Shown here in pieces: positions 12,543-24,129 of a stretch of DNA of 64,000 nt (position 1 is the first letter of the stretch; the number at the start of each line of letters is the position of its first letter). The DNA lies in NCBI GenBank assembly GCA_030674185.1, contig JAPXFY010000026.1, positions 43,642,132 to 43,706,131 of the forward strand, in the 5' to 3' direction. The stretch comes from Monoplex corrugatus. Lineage: Eukaryota; Mollusca; Gastropoda; Littorinimorpha; Ranellidae. The translations under genes and the position numbers were made by a program. Below the pieces are notes generated by a model. The model did not search any database and was not told where the DNA came from. It saw nothing but the letters and a program-made list of their open reading frames with translations.

Positions 12543-12870
12543 TTACGTCCCACTGGACCTATCATATAGCTGGTCCATTGACACGTAGGGCAGCAGCGAC
12601 AGTCTGCCACTCTTGTCTGTTCTGGGCAGCTTCTGTATGGTACCGTGTGTTTCAGGGCCTTGGTTTGTTCTCCTTCTTTTCTTCGACTGACATTCTCGGG
12701 TCTTCGTCTCTTGCGTCTTCCTTTGAAAAGTATTCCGTGTGATGTTATCTCGGTTTTGTTTTGTTTTGTTTTGTTTTTTTGTTTTTGCTTTTTTGTTGTT
12801 GTTGTTGTTGTTGTTTTTACGACGTGTCCAATCCATCTCCATCACATTCCCACGATGCCTATTTAGGGTC
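12543..12870 (-). mobile_element. RTE-like LINE C-terminal fragment with internal microsatellite
   Basis: The - strand encodes an open 100-codon frame whose features (DNITRNTF, THGTIQKLPRTD, SLLPYVSM) match the C-terminal tail after the reverse transcriptase in a common RTE-like LINE group, assigned from memory. (AAC)n and (AAAAC)n repeats at 12757-12822 interrupt the segment between RR and DNITR without closing the frame. The 5' part of the element is absent. Confidence 0.6.
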
Positions 12871-12984
12871 TACACCAACGTAAGTGCATTATAACAACAT
12901 GGAAATGTCAAAGTATTGCCAACTTGGTATTTTCCTCTCTTTTTCTTTCTCTCCTTTAATTTCATGTATTGTCATTGGGGCGTC

Positions 12985-13205
12985 GCACTAAAGAACTGTT
13001 CACCAGATTCCTCCAGTTACCTCGGCTGCGTGCCAAAGCCTAGGTCTCTCTGCAAATGGTTTCTCTATCCATTTCACAGTGTTTGTCAGTCTATATTTTT
13101 TTTCTGTCTTCTCCTCCGGCTCCCTCCCTCCACAGTTGGGAGTATTGACTTAAACAGGGCCACTGGATCTTGTTACATGGCCATACCAACGTAGTTTTCT
13201 TTTTC
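12985..13205 (-). mobile_element. Second LINE C-terminal fragment
   Basis: The - strand translation, with stops, contains YVGMAM, then DPVALFKSILP and EGGSRRRRQKK. This is the degraded counterpart of the 'YGHV..SSGLAK' tail found at the end of another non-LTR reverse transcriptase family. It is adjacent to, but distinct from, the fragment at 12543-12870. Confidence 0.5.
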
Positions 13206-13519
13206 TCACTGATGTCAGCAGATCTTCAAATTCGAATACCAGTAATACTGAATCAGAAAACAACTACTAACAAAGCAGAAAATCAATACAGACGACATGC
13301 GGCAAGCCTCCGCCCAGATGATCCAACCAACCAACCGACCAAACAACCAGCGATCCTGCCTATCATCAGTAAAAACAATAACCATAGATGGCAGTCCTCA
13401 GCCACAAAAAGAGGCAACGCAGGGGTGTTGGCCTTGCATTGGTACGAACAAACAAACAGACAAATAAGCCAAAAAAATGTCTTTGAGACACCAACCTTCC
13501 AAGGGTACTCTCGACTTCA

Positions 13520-13790
13520 ATCCCTACCCTGCAAAATTTAAAAACTGCTCTGTTCGTTGTCCATCTTCACGTTTCCATCATTGAGGTGGTGATAACTTAG
13601 TGTTTCATAGGTCCCTTCAACCCCTCTCTCTGCATTTCAAGAGCTTTCCAGCACACAGGGTTTTGTAAAGGCTCAGAGAATCTGCCAGATCACCGCTGGC
13701 AGACTTGGGTGGAGCGCATATGGAACTGTCCGAGTGCGATGAATTCTTTTTGAACACATTCAGAACTGCATCATTCACAAGGAATGACCT
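13520..13790 (+). mobile_element. SINE-F body
   Basis: It matches 21385-21700 and, in reverse, 25060-25440. Shared blocks are GTCCATCTTCACGTTTCCAT, the AGCTTTCCAGCACACAGGGT region, AATCTGCCAGAT, and GGTGGAGCGCATATGGAACT. The tRNA-like head is weak in this copy. Confidence 0.65.
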
Positions 13791-13849
13791 GTATGCGCCA
13801 CGGCAGCGAGTGACGATCGTTTCGTTTTCTGCAGAACTCGTCAGTTTTA

Positions 13850-16800
13850 CTGCCTGGGATTGCAGTCAGAGATGAACGTCAGACATTCTGCATGGGATTG
13901 CAGTCAGAGATGAACGTCAAACATTCTGCATGGGATAGCAGTCAGAGATAAACGTCAGACATTCTGCCTGGGATAGCAGTCAGAGATGAACGTCACACAT
14001 ACTGCTTAGGATAACAGTCAGAGATGAACGTCAGACATACTGCCTGGGATAGCAGTCAGAGATAAACGTCACACATACTGCTTAGGATAGCAGTCAGAGA
14101 TGAACGTCACACATACTACCTGGGATAGCAGTCAGAGATAAACGTCACACATACTGCCTGGGATAGCAGTCAGAGATAAACGTCAGACATACTGCTTAGA
14201 ATAGCAGTCAGAGATGAACGTCAGACATACTGCCTGGGATAGCAGTCAGAGATAAACGTCACACATACTGCCTGGGATAGCACTCAGAGATGAACGTCAC
14301 ACATACAGCCTGGGATGGCAGTCAGAGATGAACGTCAGACATACTGCCTGGGATAGCAGTCAGAGATAAACGTCACACATACAGCCTGGTATAGCAGTCA
14401 GAGATGAACGTCACACATACTGCTTAGGATAGCAGTGAGAGATGAAAGTCAGACATACTGCTTAGGATAGCAGTCAGAGATGAACATCACACATACTGCC
14501 TGGGATAGCAGTCAGGATGACGTCAACATACTGCTGGATAGCAGTCAGAGATGAACGTCAACATACTGCTGGGATAGCAGTCAGGATAACGTCACACATA
14601 CTGCTGGATAGCAGTCAGAGATAACGTCAACATACTGCTTAGGATAGCAGTCAGAGGAAAATCAACATACTGCTGGATAGCATCAGAGATGAACGTCACA
14701 CATACTGCTGGATAGCAGTCAGGATAACGTCACATACGCTGGATAGCGTCAGAGATGAACGTCACACATACTGCTGGGATAGCATCAGAGATGAACGTCA
14801 ACATACGCCTGGGATAGCAGTCAGATAACGTCAACATACGCCTGGATAGCAGTCAGAGATGAACTCACACATACTGCCTGGGATAGCAGTCAGAGTGAAC
14901 GTCAACATACTGCTGGATAGCAGTCAGAGATGAACGTCACACATATGCTGGATAGCAGTCAGAATGAACGTCAACTACGCTGGATAGCAGTCAGAGATGA
15001 ACGTCAACATACTGCTGGATACAGTCAGGATGAACGTCACACATACTGCCTGGGAAGCAGTCAGAGATAACGTCAGAATACGCTGGATAGCAGTCAGAGA
15101 TGAACGTCACATACTGCTGGATAGCAGTCAGAGATGAACGTCAACATACTGCTGGATAGCAGTCGGATAAACGTCAGATAATGCTTGGATAGCAGTCAGG
15201 ATGAACGTCAGACATACTGCCTGGATAGCAGTCAGAGATGAACGTCACACATCTGCTGGATAGCAGTCAGAGATAAACGTCAGACTCTGCTTAGGATAGC
15301 AGTCAGAGATAACGTCAACATATGCCTGGATAGCAGTCAGAGATGAACGTCACACATACGCCTGGGATAGCAGTCAGAGATGAACGTCAAATACTGCGGA
15401 TAGCAGTCAGAGATGAACGTCACACATACTGCTGGATAGCAGTCAGAGATAACGTCAACATACTGCCTGGGATAGCAGTCAGAGATAACGTCAACATACT
15501 GCTGGATAGCAGTCAGAGATGAACTCACACATACGCCTGGGATAGCAGTCAGAGATGAACGTCAACATACTGCTGGGATAGCAGTCAGAGATAACGTCAC
15601 ACATACTGCTGATAGCAGTCAGAATAACGTCAACATAGCTGGATAGCAGTCAGATGAACGTCAACATACTGCTGGATAGCATCAAGATGAACGTCACACA
15701 TACTGCCTGGGATAGCAGTCAGAGATGAACGTCAACATACGCCTGGGATAGCAGTCAAGATGAACGTCACATACTGCCTGGGATAGCAGTCAGAGATGAA
15801 GTCCACATACGCTGGATAGCAGTCAGAGATGAACGTCAAATACTGCTTGGATAGCAGTCAGAGATGAAGTCAACATACTGCTGGATAGCAGTCAAAGATG
15901 AACGTCAACATACTGCCTGGGATAGCAGTCAGAGATAACGTCAACATACTGCTGGGTAGCAGTCAGAGATAACGTCACACATACTGCCTGGGATAGCAGT
16001 CAGAGATAACGTCACACATACTGCCTGGGATAGCCATAGAGTGAAACGTCAACATATGCTGGATAGCAGTCAGAGATGAACGTCAACATACGCCTGGGAT
16101 AGCAGTCAGAGATGAACGTCAACATACTGCGGATACAGTCAGAGAAACGTCACACATACTGCTGGATAGCAGTCAGAGAAACTCACAATTGCCTGGGATA
16201 GCAGTCAGAGATGAACGTCACACATACTGCCTGGATAGCAGTCAGGATAACGTCACACATAGCTGGATAGCAGTCAGAGATAACGTCACACATCTGCTGG
16301 ATAGCAGTCAGAGATGAACGTCAACATATGCTGGGATAGCAGTCAGAGTGAACGTCAACATACGCTGGGATAGCAGTCAGAATGAACGTCACATATGCTG
16401 GGAAGCAGTCAGGTGAAGTCAACATAGCTGGTCTGAGATGAACGTACATAGGGAACGTCAGAGGACGTCACATACTGCTGGATAGCATCAGAGATGAACG
16501 TCAACATACTGCTGGATAGCAGCAGAGATGAACGTCAACATACTGCTGGATAGCAGTCAGAAATGAACGTAACAACTCTGGTAGAGTCAGAGATAAACTC
16601 CACATACTGCTTGGATAGCAGTCAGAGATGAACTCAAATACTGCCTGGGATAGCAGTCAGAGATGAAGTCAACATACGCCTGGATAGCAGTCAGAGATGA
16701 ACGTCAATACTGCCTGGGATAGCAGTCAGGATGAACGTCAACATACTGGATAGCAGTCAGAGATAAACGTCACACATACGCTGGATAGCAGTCAGAGATA

Positions 16801-18050
16801 ACGTCACATACTCTTGATAGCAGTCGAGATGAACGTCAACATACGCCTGGGATAGCAGTCAGAGATGAACGTCACACATACGCTGGGATAGCAGTCAGAG
16901 ATGAAACGTCAACATACTGCTGGATAGCAGTCAGAGATGAACGTCAACATATGCTGGATAGCAGTCAGAGATAACTCACACATACGCTGGATAGCAGTCA
17001 GAGTGAACGTCAGACATACTGCTGGATAGCAGTCAGAGAAACGTCACACTACGCTGATAGCATCAGAGATGAACGTCAACATACGCCTGGGATAGCAGTC
17101 AGAGATGAACGTCAACATATGCTAGGATACAGTCAGAGATGAACGTCACACATACGGATAGCGTCAGATGAATCACACATACTGCTGATAGCATCAGAAT
17201 AACGTCAACAACTGCCTGGATAGCAGTCAGAGATGAACGTCACACATATGTGGATAGCAGTCAAGATGAACGTCAACATACTGCTGGATAGCATCAGAAT
17301 GAACGTCACACATAGCTGGGATAGCAGTCAAATGAACGAACATACTGTGGATAGCAGTCAGAGTGAACGTCACACATACGCTGGAACGTCAAGATAACTC
17401 AACTAGCTGTAGCAGTCAGAATAACGTCACTATGCTGATAGCAGTAGAGATGACGTCAAATACGCTGGGATAGCGCAGAGAACGTCCCATATGCTGGGAT
17501 AGCAGTCAGAGATGAACGTCACACATACTGCTTAGGATAGCAGTCAGGAGATGAACGTCAACATACTGCTTAGGATAGCAGTCAGAGATGAACGTCACAC
17601 ATACATGCTGGGATAGCAGTCAGAGATAAACGTCAGACATACTGGTTAGGATAGCTGTCAGAGATAAACGTCACACATACTGCTTAGGGATAGCAGTCAG
17701 AGATGAACGTCACACATACTGCCTGGGATAGCAGTCAGAGATGAACGTCACACATACTGCCTGGGATAGCAGTCAGAGATAAACGTCACACATACTGCTT
17801 AGGATAGCACTCAGAGATGAACGTCACACATACTGCTTATGATAGCAGTCAGAGATGAACGTCACTGCTTAGGATAGCAGTCAGAGATAAACGTTAGACA
17901 TACTGGTTAGGATAGTAGTCAGAGATAAACGTCACACATACTGCTTAGGATAGCAATCAGAGATGAACGTCAGACATACGTCCCGGGATAGCATTCAGAG
18001 ATGAACATCAGACACACTGCTTAGGATAGCACTCAGAGATGAACGTCTGA
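13850..18050. repeat. 38-bp minisatellite, about 110 units, degraded core
   Basis: The unit is GGGATAGCAGTCAGAGATGA, then ACGTCACACATACTGCCT. In the outer parts (13850-14510 and 17510-18050) units are full length and differ mainly by substitutions. Between them almost every unit has lost bases, mostly one base from a short run or dinucleotide: GGG to GG, CACACA to CAACA, AGAGA to AGA. This asymmetry is discussed in the findings. No coding potential. Confidence 0.96.
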
Positions 18051-18189
18051 CACACATGCAGAATAAGCCAACCGTCACACAATTAAAAGGCAGCACTTCA
18101 CAAAGTGCAAAGACATCACTCAAATAACTTTCCGGGTACTCGCTGTCCACCCAGCGGGAGCACATCATATGAAATAAGCCATCGCGCCA

Positions 18190-18256
18190 CCGACCGAATA
18201 TTCGATCGGAAAAAAGCATACCCCTTCAGTGCCACTGACCGCATAGTCGGTCGGAG
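18190..18256. other. Two adjacent near-palindromes around CGGTCGG
   Basis: CCGACCGAATATTCGATCGG at 18190-18209 is a 20-bp near-perfect palindrome. A related imperfect one (GACCGCATAGTCGGTC) follows about 30 bp later. Function unknown. 18260-18560 holds nothing else recognisable. Confidence 0.6.
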
Positions 18257-18564
18257 ACCTTTGTCTCTTCACCGATGTCTGGCTCTTTACAGCAAAACAT
18301 CCAACAACCAGAACAGAATTGAAAAGTAGGCCTAACTTGCATGAAGACAGACGTCGGCGCGATCAACCAATCAAACAATAAAACCAGGCATCTAACCAAT
18401 GAATGAAGCCAAGCCAAGAAAAAACCGATGAAAGGTGAGACGTTAGCAGAAACCGCCCAAAGAACACAATGGGGTGGGGTGTAGGGGGCCAATGAGGAAC
18501 TCGAAACGATAAAAGCTGGATTGCCAGAATGATTGAAGCATAAAGAGAGGCAGACTGTCGATCA

Positions 18565-18675
18565 AACTCAAAGCGAAAGAAAAGAAAAAGAAGAAGAAGA
18601 TGAAGAAGGAGGAGGAGGAGGAGAAGAAGAAGAAGAAAAAGAGGGAGGAGGAGAAGAAGAAAAGGACAAACAACA
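18565..18675. repeat. Purine-rich (GAA/GGA)n tract
   Basis: About 110 bp of almost pure A/G on the + strand. Lys/Glu-rich frames here are artefacts. 18676-19260 contains no recognised feature. Confidence 0.85.
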
Positions 18676-19264
18676 ACATAAAAAAACCCACAAAAACACC
18701 GCCATCAACAATAACAAAAACCCCACCTCACTGCTGTCGAACAAGATCCATTGGTGCCGAAGTGTTATTTGTTGCCCAGTGTTCTTGCTGTCTGATTGGT
18801 ATAATAATAATGTTTTTTTCTCTCCCCATCTTATTATAGACAACACCTGTCAATCACCCCTACGCCGCTTATTTCAGCTCTCCAACACACCTCGAAACCC
18901 ACCAAAACTAAAGTCATCATGAGAGCAGAACATGAAGGGCCGCCGAATCTTAAATCTGACCATGGGGCCAGACAGTGCAATTTGGCGACACACAGCAATC
19001 ATGACCAGTTTGGACACTTGTGACCTGGTCGCGACCACCTCCCATAATCCTGTCGTCTGACAGACATCTAGAAAATAAAAATGAAAAGAAATACAGAGAT
19101 GAAACAATACAGAAGATGATGGCCATGTCATATTAACAATTTCTTCTTTTATACAAACTTGAAGGAAACAAAAGTTTTCATTTTGACTCAAGACTGCGTT
19201 TTGGCGTTCGGAACGAATTCCATACGGAATAACGCCGGAGATATCATGTTTTGGAAAATATCCA

Positions 19265-19710
19265 AACTACCAGTCGCCGTGGTGCATTGGTTAGCGAAAC
19301 AGACTGTCGACTGGAAGGTTGAGTTCGAATCCTCATCAGTCATCAAAATCGTTCAGGAATTTTTCGGGCTCATCTGGTTCTAACCAACAACTGAGTATAC
19401 TATGAGCTCGATAGGGAAAACTGGACCACACAATCGAGTCTCATTCATATCACCGATGGGTCATAGTATTCATCAAACTTTCTGACCAACACCAAAGGTG
19501 TCAGTGTCTCTCGGGACTGATTGACTCCTGGATACATTATGCAAGTAAGCTTACACGCACAGAAAGCTTAGAGTACAGTCCTATCAAGCAGTATCATTCC
19601 AGAATGGAACTTCACAGCACCGTGATTATCACACCCATCGTCATCCTTCTCACAGCATTGTAAAAACTGTCCCAGCTTCTGTGGCCATTGGCGTGGCGTA
19701 GAAAATTGGA
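19265..19710 (+). mobile_element. SINE-A copy (tRNA-derived)
   Basis: Head: GTGGTGCATTGGTTAGCGAA (box A region) and GGTTGAGTTCGAATCC (box B region). The body parallels 42050-42400 through ACTGGACCACACAATCGAGT and GTGTCTCTCGGGACTGATTG. It also contains the single-copy AAGCTTAGAGTACAGTCCTA at about 19565-19584, which identifies the origin of the array at 20176-21120. Confidence 0.8.
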
Positions 19711-20099
19711 CAGAAAGATCAGGTGAACACAAGTGAAACTGCCTAAGTATATGATCCTTAAAAATATCCGAAACGATCGTATCCAAAGTATATCCGACCT
19801 TTATAAATGATGGACCAGTTACAAGTCGAAATGGAGAAACCCCACCTCTGTTCTAAAATGGACTTTGCTGTATCATATCTTAAGTTGTTGTTTTTTTTTA
19901 TTTATTAGTTTTTCTTTATTTTCCAGACCTTCATAAATGATGGTGAGTTTCTCTATAAACGTCCCATTGTGTCAGTTCCTAGGGTCGATCCTCAGACGAC
20001 CCACTGGTCGTTTTTCTTGCAGCTTAGCTACCACTTGTAATAGAACATGGACCCCAGCTCTGATGTTTCGGGTTCGAACTTCCGCATCATAAAAAATGG

Positions 20100-20178
20100 T
20101 CTGTCCACTGCCTCCATCATAATGCTCTAATTCTGGTGTTGTCAGTTTAGTGACGCCTGGATATCTGATGACACTAAG
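20100..20178 (+). mobile_element. SINE-A fragment, left of the 16-bp array
   Basis: GTGACGCCTGGATATCTGAT followed by ACTAAGCTTTAGAGTACAGT corresponds to the middle of SINE-A just before the segment that is amplified. Confidence 0.7.
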
Positions 20179-21120
20179 CTTTAGAGTACAGTAAGCTTGG
20201 AGTACAGTGAGCTTGGAGTACAGTAAGCTTGGAGTACAGCAAGCTTTGAGTACAGCAAGCTTGGAGTACAGTAAGCTTGGAGTACAGTACGCTTGGAGTA
20301 CAGCAAGCTTGGAGTACAGTAAGCTTGGAGTACAGCAAGCTTGGAGTACAGTACGCTTGGAGTACAGTAGAGCTTGGAGTACAGTAAGCTTGGAGTACAG
20401 TAAGCTTGGAGTACAGTAAGCTTAGGAGTACAGTAACTTGTCATACTGGAGTACAGTAAGTCTTGGAGTACAGTAAGCTTGGAGTACAGTAAAGCTTGGA
20501 GTACAGTAAACTTGGAGTACAGTAAGCTTGGAGTACAGTAAGCTTACAGTACAGTAAATTTGGAGTACAGTAAGCTTGGAGTACAGTAAGCTTACAGTAC
20601 AGAATTGGAGTACAGAACTTGGAGTACAGTAAGCTATGTACAGAATGGGTACAGTAAGCTTACAGTACAGTAAATTTGGAGTACAGTAAGCTTACAGTAC
20701 AGTAAATTTGGAGTACAGTAAGCTTACAGTACAGTAAATGTGGAGTACAGTAAGCTTACAGTACAGTAAAATTTGGAGTACAGTAAGCTTACAGTACAGT
20801 AAATTTGGAGTACAGTAAGCTTACAGTACAGTAAATGTGGAGTACAGGTAAGCTTACAGTACAGTAAATTTGGAGTACAGTAAGCTTACAGTACAGTAAA
20901 TGTGGAGTACAGTAAGCTTACAGTACAGTAAATGTGGAGTACAGTAAGCTTACAGTACAGTAAATTTGGAGTACAGTAAGCTTACAGTACAGTAAATGTG
21001 GAGTACAGTAAGCTTACAGTACAGTAAATGTGGAGTACAGTAAGCTTACAGTACAGTAAATGTGGAGTACAGTAAGCTTACAGTACAGTAAATTTGGAGT
21101 ACAGTAAGCTTACATTACAG
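20176..21120. repeat. 16-bp minisatellite within a SINE, about 59 units
   Basis: The basic unit is AAGCTTGGAGTACAGT. The left half is mostly this 16-mer; the right half, from about 20540, is a 32-bp dimer alternating AAGCTTACAGTACAGT with AAATTTGGAGTACAGT. Many units carry a HindIII-type AAGCTT within the palindrome GTAAGCTTAC. Both array edges lie inside the same SINE-A sequence. The Tyr-Ser-Lys-Leu type frames on both strands are artefacts. Confidence 0.95.
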
Positions 21121-21320
21121 TCCTATCAAGCAGTCTCAATCAAGAATGGAACTTCACTGTGATTTTCATCCCCGTCGTCATCCTACCAGCAGCCATGGTG
21201 CGACTGCCCCCCCCCCCCCCCCACTCCTCTCCCTCAACCCTTCAAGACATTGCCAGTGCATAGCGTTTTTAAGTAGTCTGCCAGATAACAGATGGCAAAT
21301 TGGCAAAACCACACGTGGAA
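21119..21320 (+). mobile_element. SINE-A 3' part, right of the array
   Basis: CAGTCCTATCAAGCAGT followed by CAAGAATGGAACTTCAC resumes the SINE-A sequence seen without interruption at 19577-19616. An 18-C run lies at about 21209-21226. Confidence 0.75.
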
Positions 21321-21384
21321 TTGTCTGACTGCTACGTATCCATTTTGAATAGACACCAAACTCAGGCCTTTAAGAAGTGTTGTT

Positions 21385-21700
21385 CTTCCTGGCTAAACTG
21401 TTGTTACTGCCCTGTAGTTGGTTCTGTTGATAGAACCGTGAAATTCAAGATCTGACATCTCGAGTTCAATCCTAGTCTGTAACATTTAAAACCGGCCTCT
21501 TGGCTGCCCATCTTAATGTTCGAGTGGTGTCAGTGTGCTTTTCCTCCCTTCCCCATCTCCAGGCTTTGCCAACGCACAAGGTTTTGCGCAGATTCAGGGA
21601 ATGCTGACAGATTTCGGTGGAGCGCATACGGCATTGTCCCAGTACGATAAACACTTTTTGAACATACTTCAAACTCTGTCACCAGCGTTCCTGCAATATT
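21385..21700 (+). mobile_element. SINE-F copy (tRNA-derived)
   Basis: The head shows TAGTTGGTTCTGTTGATAGA and a box B-like CGAGTTCAATCC. The body carries CATCTTAATGTTCGAGTGGT and the GGAGCGCATACGGCATTGTC block shared with 13520-13790. Confidence 0.7.
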
Positions 21701-21799
21701 CTCTCACTGCTTACTTTGAACTTTTGTTCTGTGTGGTGGAGCCAATGTGGAATTGTACGAATGCAATCAATCCCTTTTTAAGTTTCGACTCAGGGGTTT

Positions 21800-22000
21800 A
21801 TTTAAAAGGGATTCATAGGATTCAGAAAATTCCATATACACTCTGCCCAAATGTTCCAGCAAATCGTCTGGGAAAGTTCTTGAGCCAGAGCAAAACCGTA
21901 TGCGCTGACAAAGCCTTGAAATGAGGAGGGAAGGAAAGATGAGTGACTTGCACGGTAAGCTGGCACCACCAGAACGACTGAAGCATTCAAATGGGCAATT
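21800..22000 (-). mobile_element. SINE-F fragment, inverted
   Basis: Reverse-oriented SINE-F: GCTGGCACCACCAGAACGA and the CTGACAAAGCCTTGAAAT region pair with the + copy immediately to the left, giving a head-to-head arrangement. Confidence 0.5.
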
Positions 22001-22019
22001 TCTTGAGAGAAAAAAACTG

Positions 22020-22200
22020 CAAAATTCCGGTGTATGTGCATGCAGAGTATCAGTTATGCACGCCAGGCATCCTGCACGTCATATGAGTTGGAAACAGTAA
22101 AACATCCAGCATGCGTGCTCAGTGGAGACAAAAGAATGTAGATTGTACAACAGCATATTACCTGCAAAGTGTGGGCAAAAACAGCGTGGACAAAAACATC
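22020..22200 (+). mobile_element. SINE-B fragment
   Basis: The reverse complement of this stretch reads TTGCCCACACTTTGCAGGT, then CAATCTACATTC, as in the SINE-B copies at 24130 and 56150. It lies inverted relative to the SINE-B copy on the far side of the 69-bp array. Confidence 0.55.
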
Positions 22201-22316
22201 CCAGAAAATCAGGAGGGCGTGAAAAAATCATTATCATCGTCATCATCATCACTTTTATCACTGTCATCAGTTTGAATTTTTTTTACAGCTTTAGTCTCCA
22301 AACACATTTGGACTCA

Positions 22317-23357
22317 TTGCACTTAACATCATCTGACTTTTTACTGGTGCATAGAAAGCCAAAACTGCTAAGCGAGCAGACTACATTGCACTTAACATCA
22401 TCTGACTTTTTACTGGTGCATAGAAAGCCAAAACTGCTAAGCGAGCAGACTACATTGCACTTAACATCATCTGACTTTTTACTGGTGCATAGAAAGCCAA
22501 AACTGCTAAGCGAGCAGACTACATTGCACTTAACATCATCTGACTTTTTACTGGTGCATAGAAAGCCAAAACTGCTAAGCGAGCAGACTACATTGCACTT
22601 AACATCATCTGACTTTTTACTGGTGCATAGAAAGCCAAAACTGCTAAGCGAGCAGACTACATTGCACTTAACATCATCTGACTTTTTACTGGTGCATAGA
22701 AAGCCAAAACTGCTAAGCGAGCAGACTACATTGCACTTAACATCATCTGACTTTTTACTGGTGCATAGAAAGCCAAAACTGCTAAGCGAGCAGACTACAT
22801 TGCACTTAACATCATCTGACTTTTTACTGGTGCATAGAAAGCCAAAACTGCTAAGCGAGCAGACTACATTGCACTTAACATCATCTGACTTTTTACTGGT
22901 GCATAGAAAGCCAAAACTGCTAAGCGAGCAGACTACATTGCACTTAACATCATCTGACTTTTTACTGGTGCATAGAAAGCCAAAACTGCTAAGCGAGCAG
23001 ACTACATTGCACTTAACATCATCTGACTTTTTACTGGTGCATAGAAAGCCAAAACTGCTAAGCGAGCAGACTACATTGCACTTAACATCATCTGACTTTT
23101 TACTGGTGCATAGAAAGCCAAAACTGCTAAGCGAGCAGACTACATTGCACTTAACATAATCTGACTTTTTACTGGTGCATAGAAAGCCAAAACTGCTAAG
23201 CGAGCAGACTACATTGCACTTAACATCATCTGACTTTTTAATGGTGCATAGAAAGCCAAAACTGCTAAGCGAGCAGACTACATTGCACTTAACATCATCT
23301 GACTTTTTACTGGTGCATAGAAAGCCAAAACTGCTAAGCGAGCAGACTACATTGCAC
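22317..23357 (+). repeat. 69-bp tandem array, exactly 15 units, nearly identical
   Basis: The unit starts TTGCACTTAACATCATCTGA and contains GTGCATAGAAAGCCAAAACT. Unit starts are spaced exactly 69 bp from 22317 to 23352. I see only two substitutions in 1035 bp: C to A at 23158, which makes a stop in the + frame, and C to A at 23241. As 69 is divisible by three, a + frame stays open from 22122 to 23159 with a 23-residue period (LHLTSSDFLLVH then RKPKLLSEQTT). Nothing else suggests a gene: the frame begins in SINE remnants and ends mid-array. Best read as a young minisatellite; translation cannot be ruled out. Confidence 0.95.
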
Positions 23358-23610
23358 TATGTTGTTGCACAGTCTGCATCTTTGTTGGGCGTGTATGTTC
23401 GATATTTTCATGTCTCGATAAACCAGCCACTGACACGACGACACGACTCACAGGATCTTTAACGTGCATATTTGATATTCTACATGCGTATGGATGATCG
23501 GAAAAGTCTTCACCAGGCAGAGGTGTGCAGCTAGCTAGGGCAGATGGCACCCAGGACCCTCCGGTTGGAAGTCAAGATGTTTACCCACTCGACAACCATG
23601 TCCGTCGTTA
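23358..23610 (-). mobile_element. SINE-B copy
   Basis: Contains GCACAGTCTGCATCTTTGTT, AAACCAGCCACTGACACGAC and CAGGATCTTTAACGTGCATA, in the order seen at 24130-24480 and 62090-62350. Its tRNA-like head would lie at the right end, hence the - orientation. Confidence 0.75.
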
Positions 23611-23883
23611 TCATTGTCTGTACGGCACTGCCATAACCACCATCCCCATCACCAACCTTTTCCGTTTCCAGGACTGTGTGGGCAAGTATCAATTCCCAGT
23701 TGTCATGAATGAGTCTAATCGCCTGATGCAAGAACACACCAACAAACATCAACAATTGTTTCTCTCCTTTCTAAGGGATGGGTTTATTTCCAAAATGGTA
23801 GTGGCTGTCATGTCACCATCTCGCAATTTCCCCATTTGTGATCGTAAGTTATCCGACACCGCAGACAATAAAATGGAAATTAT

Positions 23884-23935
23884 GGGGGGGGGGGGGGGGG
23901 GGGGGGGGAGAAAAAGAAAGAAAGAAAGAAAGAAA
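23884..23935. repeat. 25-G homopolymer followed by (GAAA)n
   Basis: An uninterrupted run of 25 G at 23884-23908, then AGAAAAAGAAAGAAAG. It has obvious G-quadruplex potential, and its length is unreliable by any sequencing method. Confidence 0.95.
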
Positions 23936-24129
23936 AATACAAATATAAAAACCGAAAAAACGATTCGAGTAATTGATGATCTCGTCTTGTGTTCGTTTTG
24001 CTTGTTTTTCTGCCAGTAAACAATCAATAGTATTCATGCTCTTGTGTAACAGGACTCCATATTGCTCATTTTGTGGTGTTTGTCTCATTAGTTTGATTAC
24101 AGTCTTTCCCTAGCTGGATTAAACAAAAT

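Noticed and set aside
22122..23159. 345-codon frame through the 69-bp array as a protein gene
   Set aside because: It starts in SINE remnants, is kept open only because the unit is 69 bp, and ends at a unit variant. No domain, leader or terminal exon is visible. Recorded as a repeat, with the coding possibility noted.
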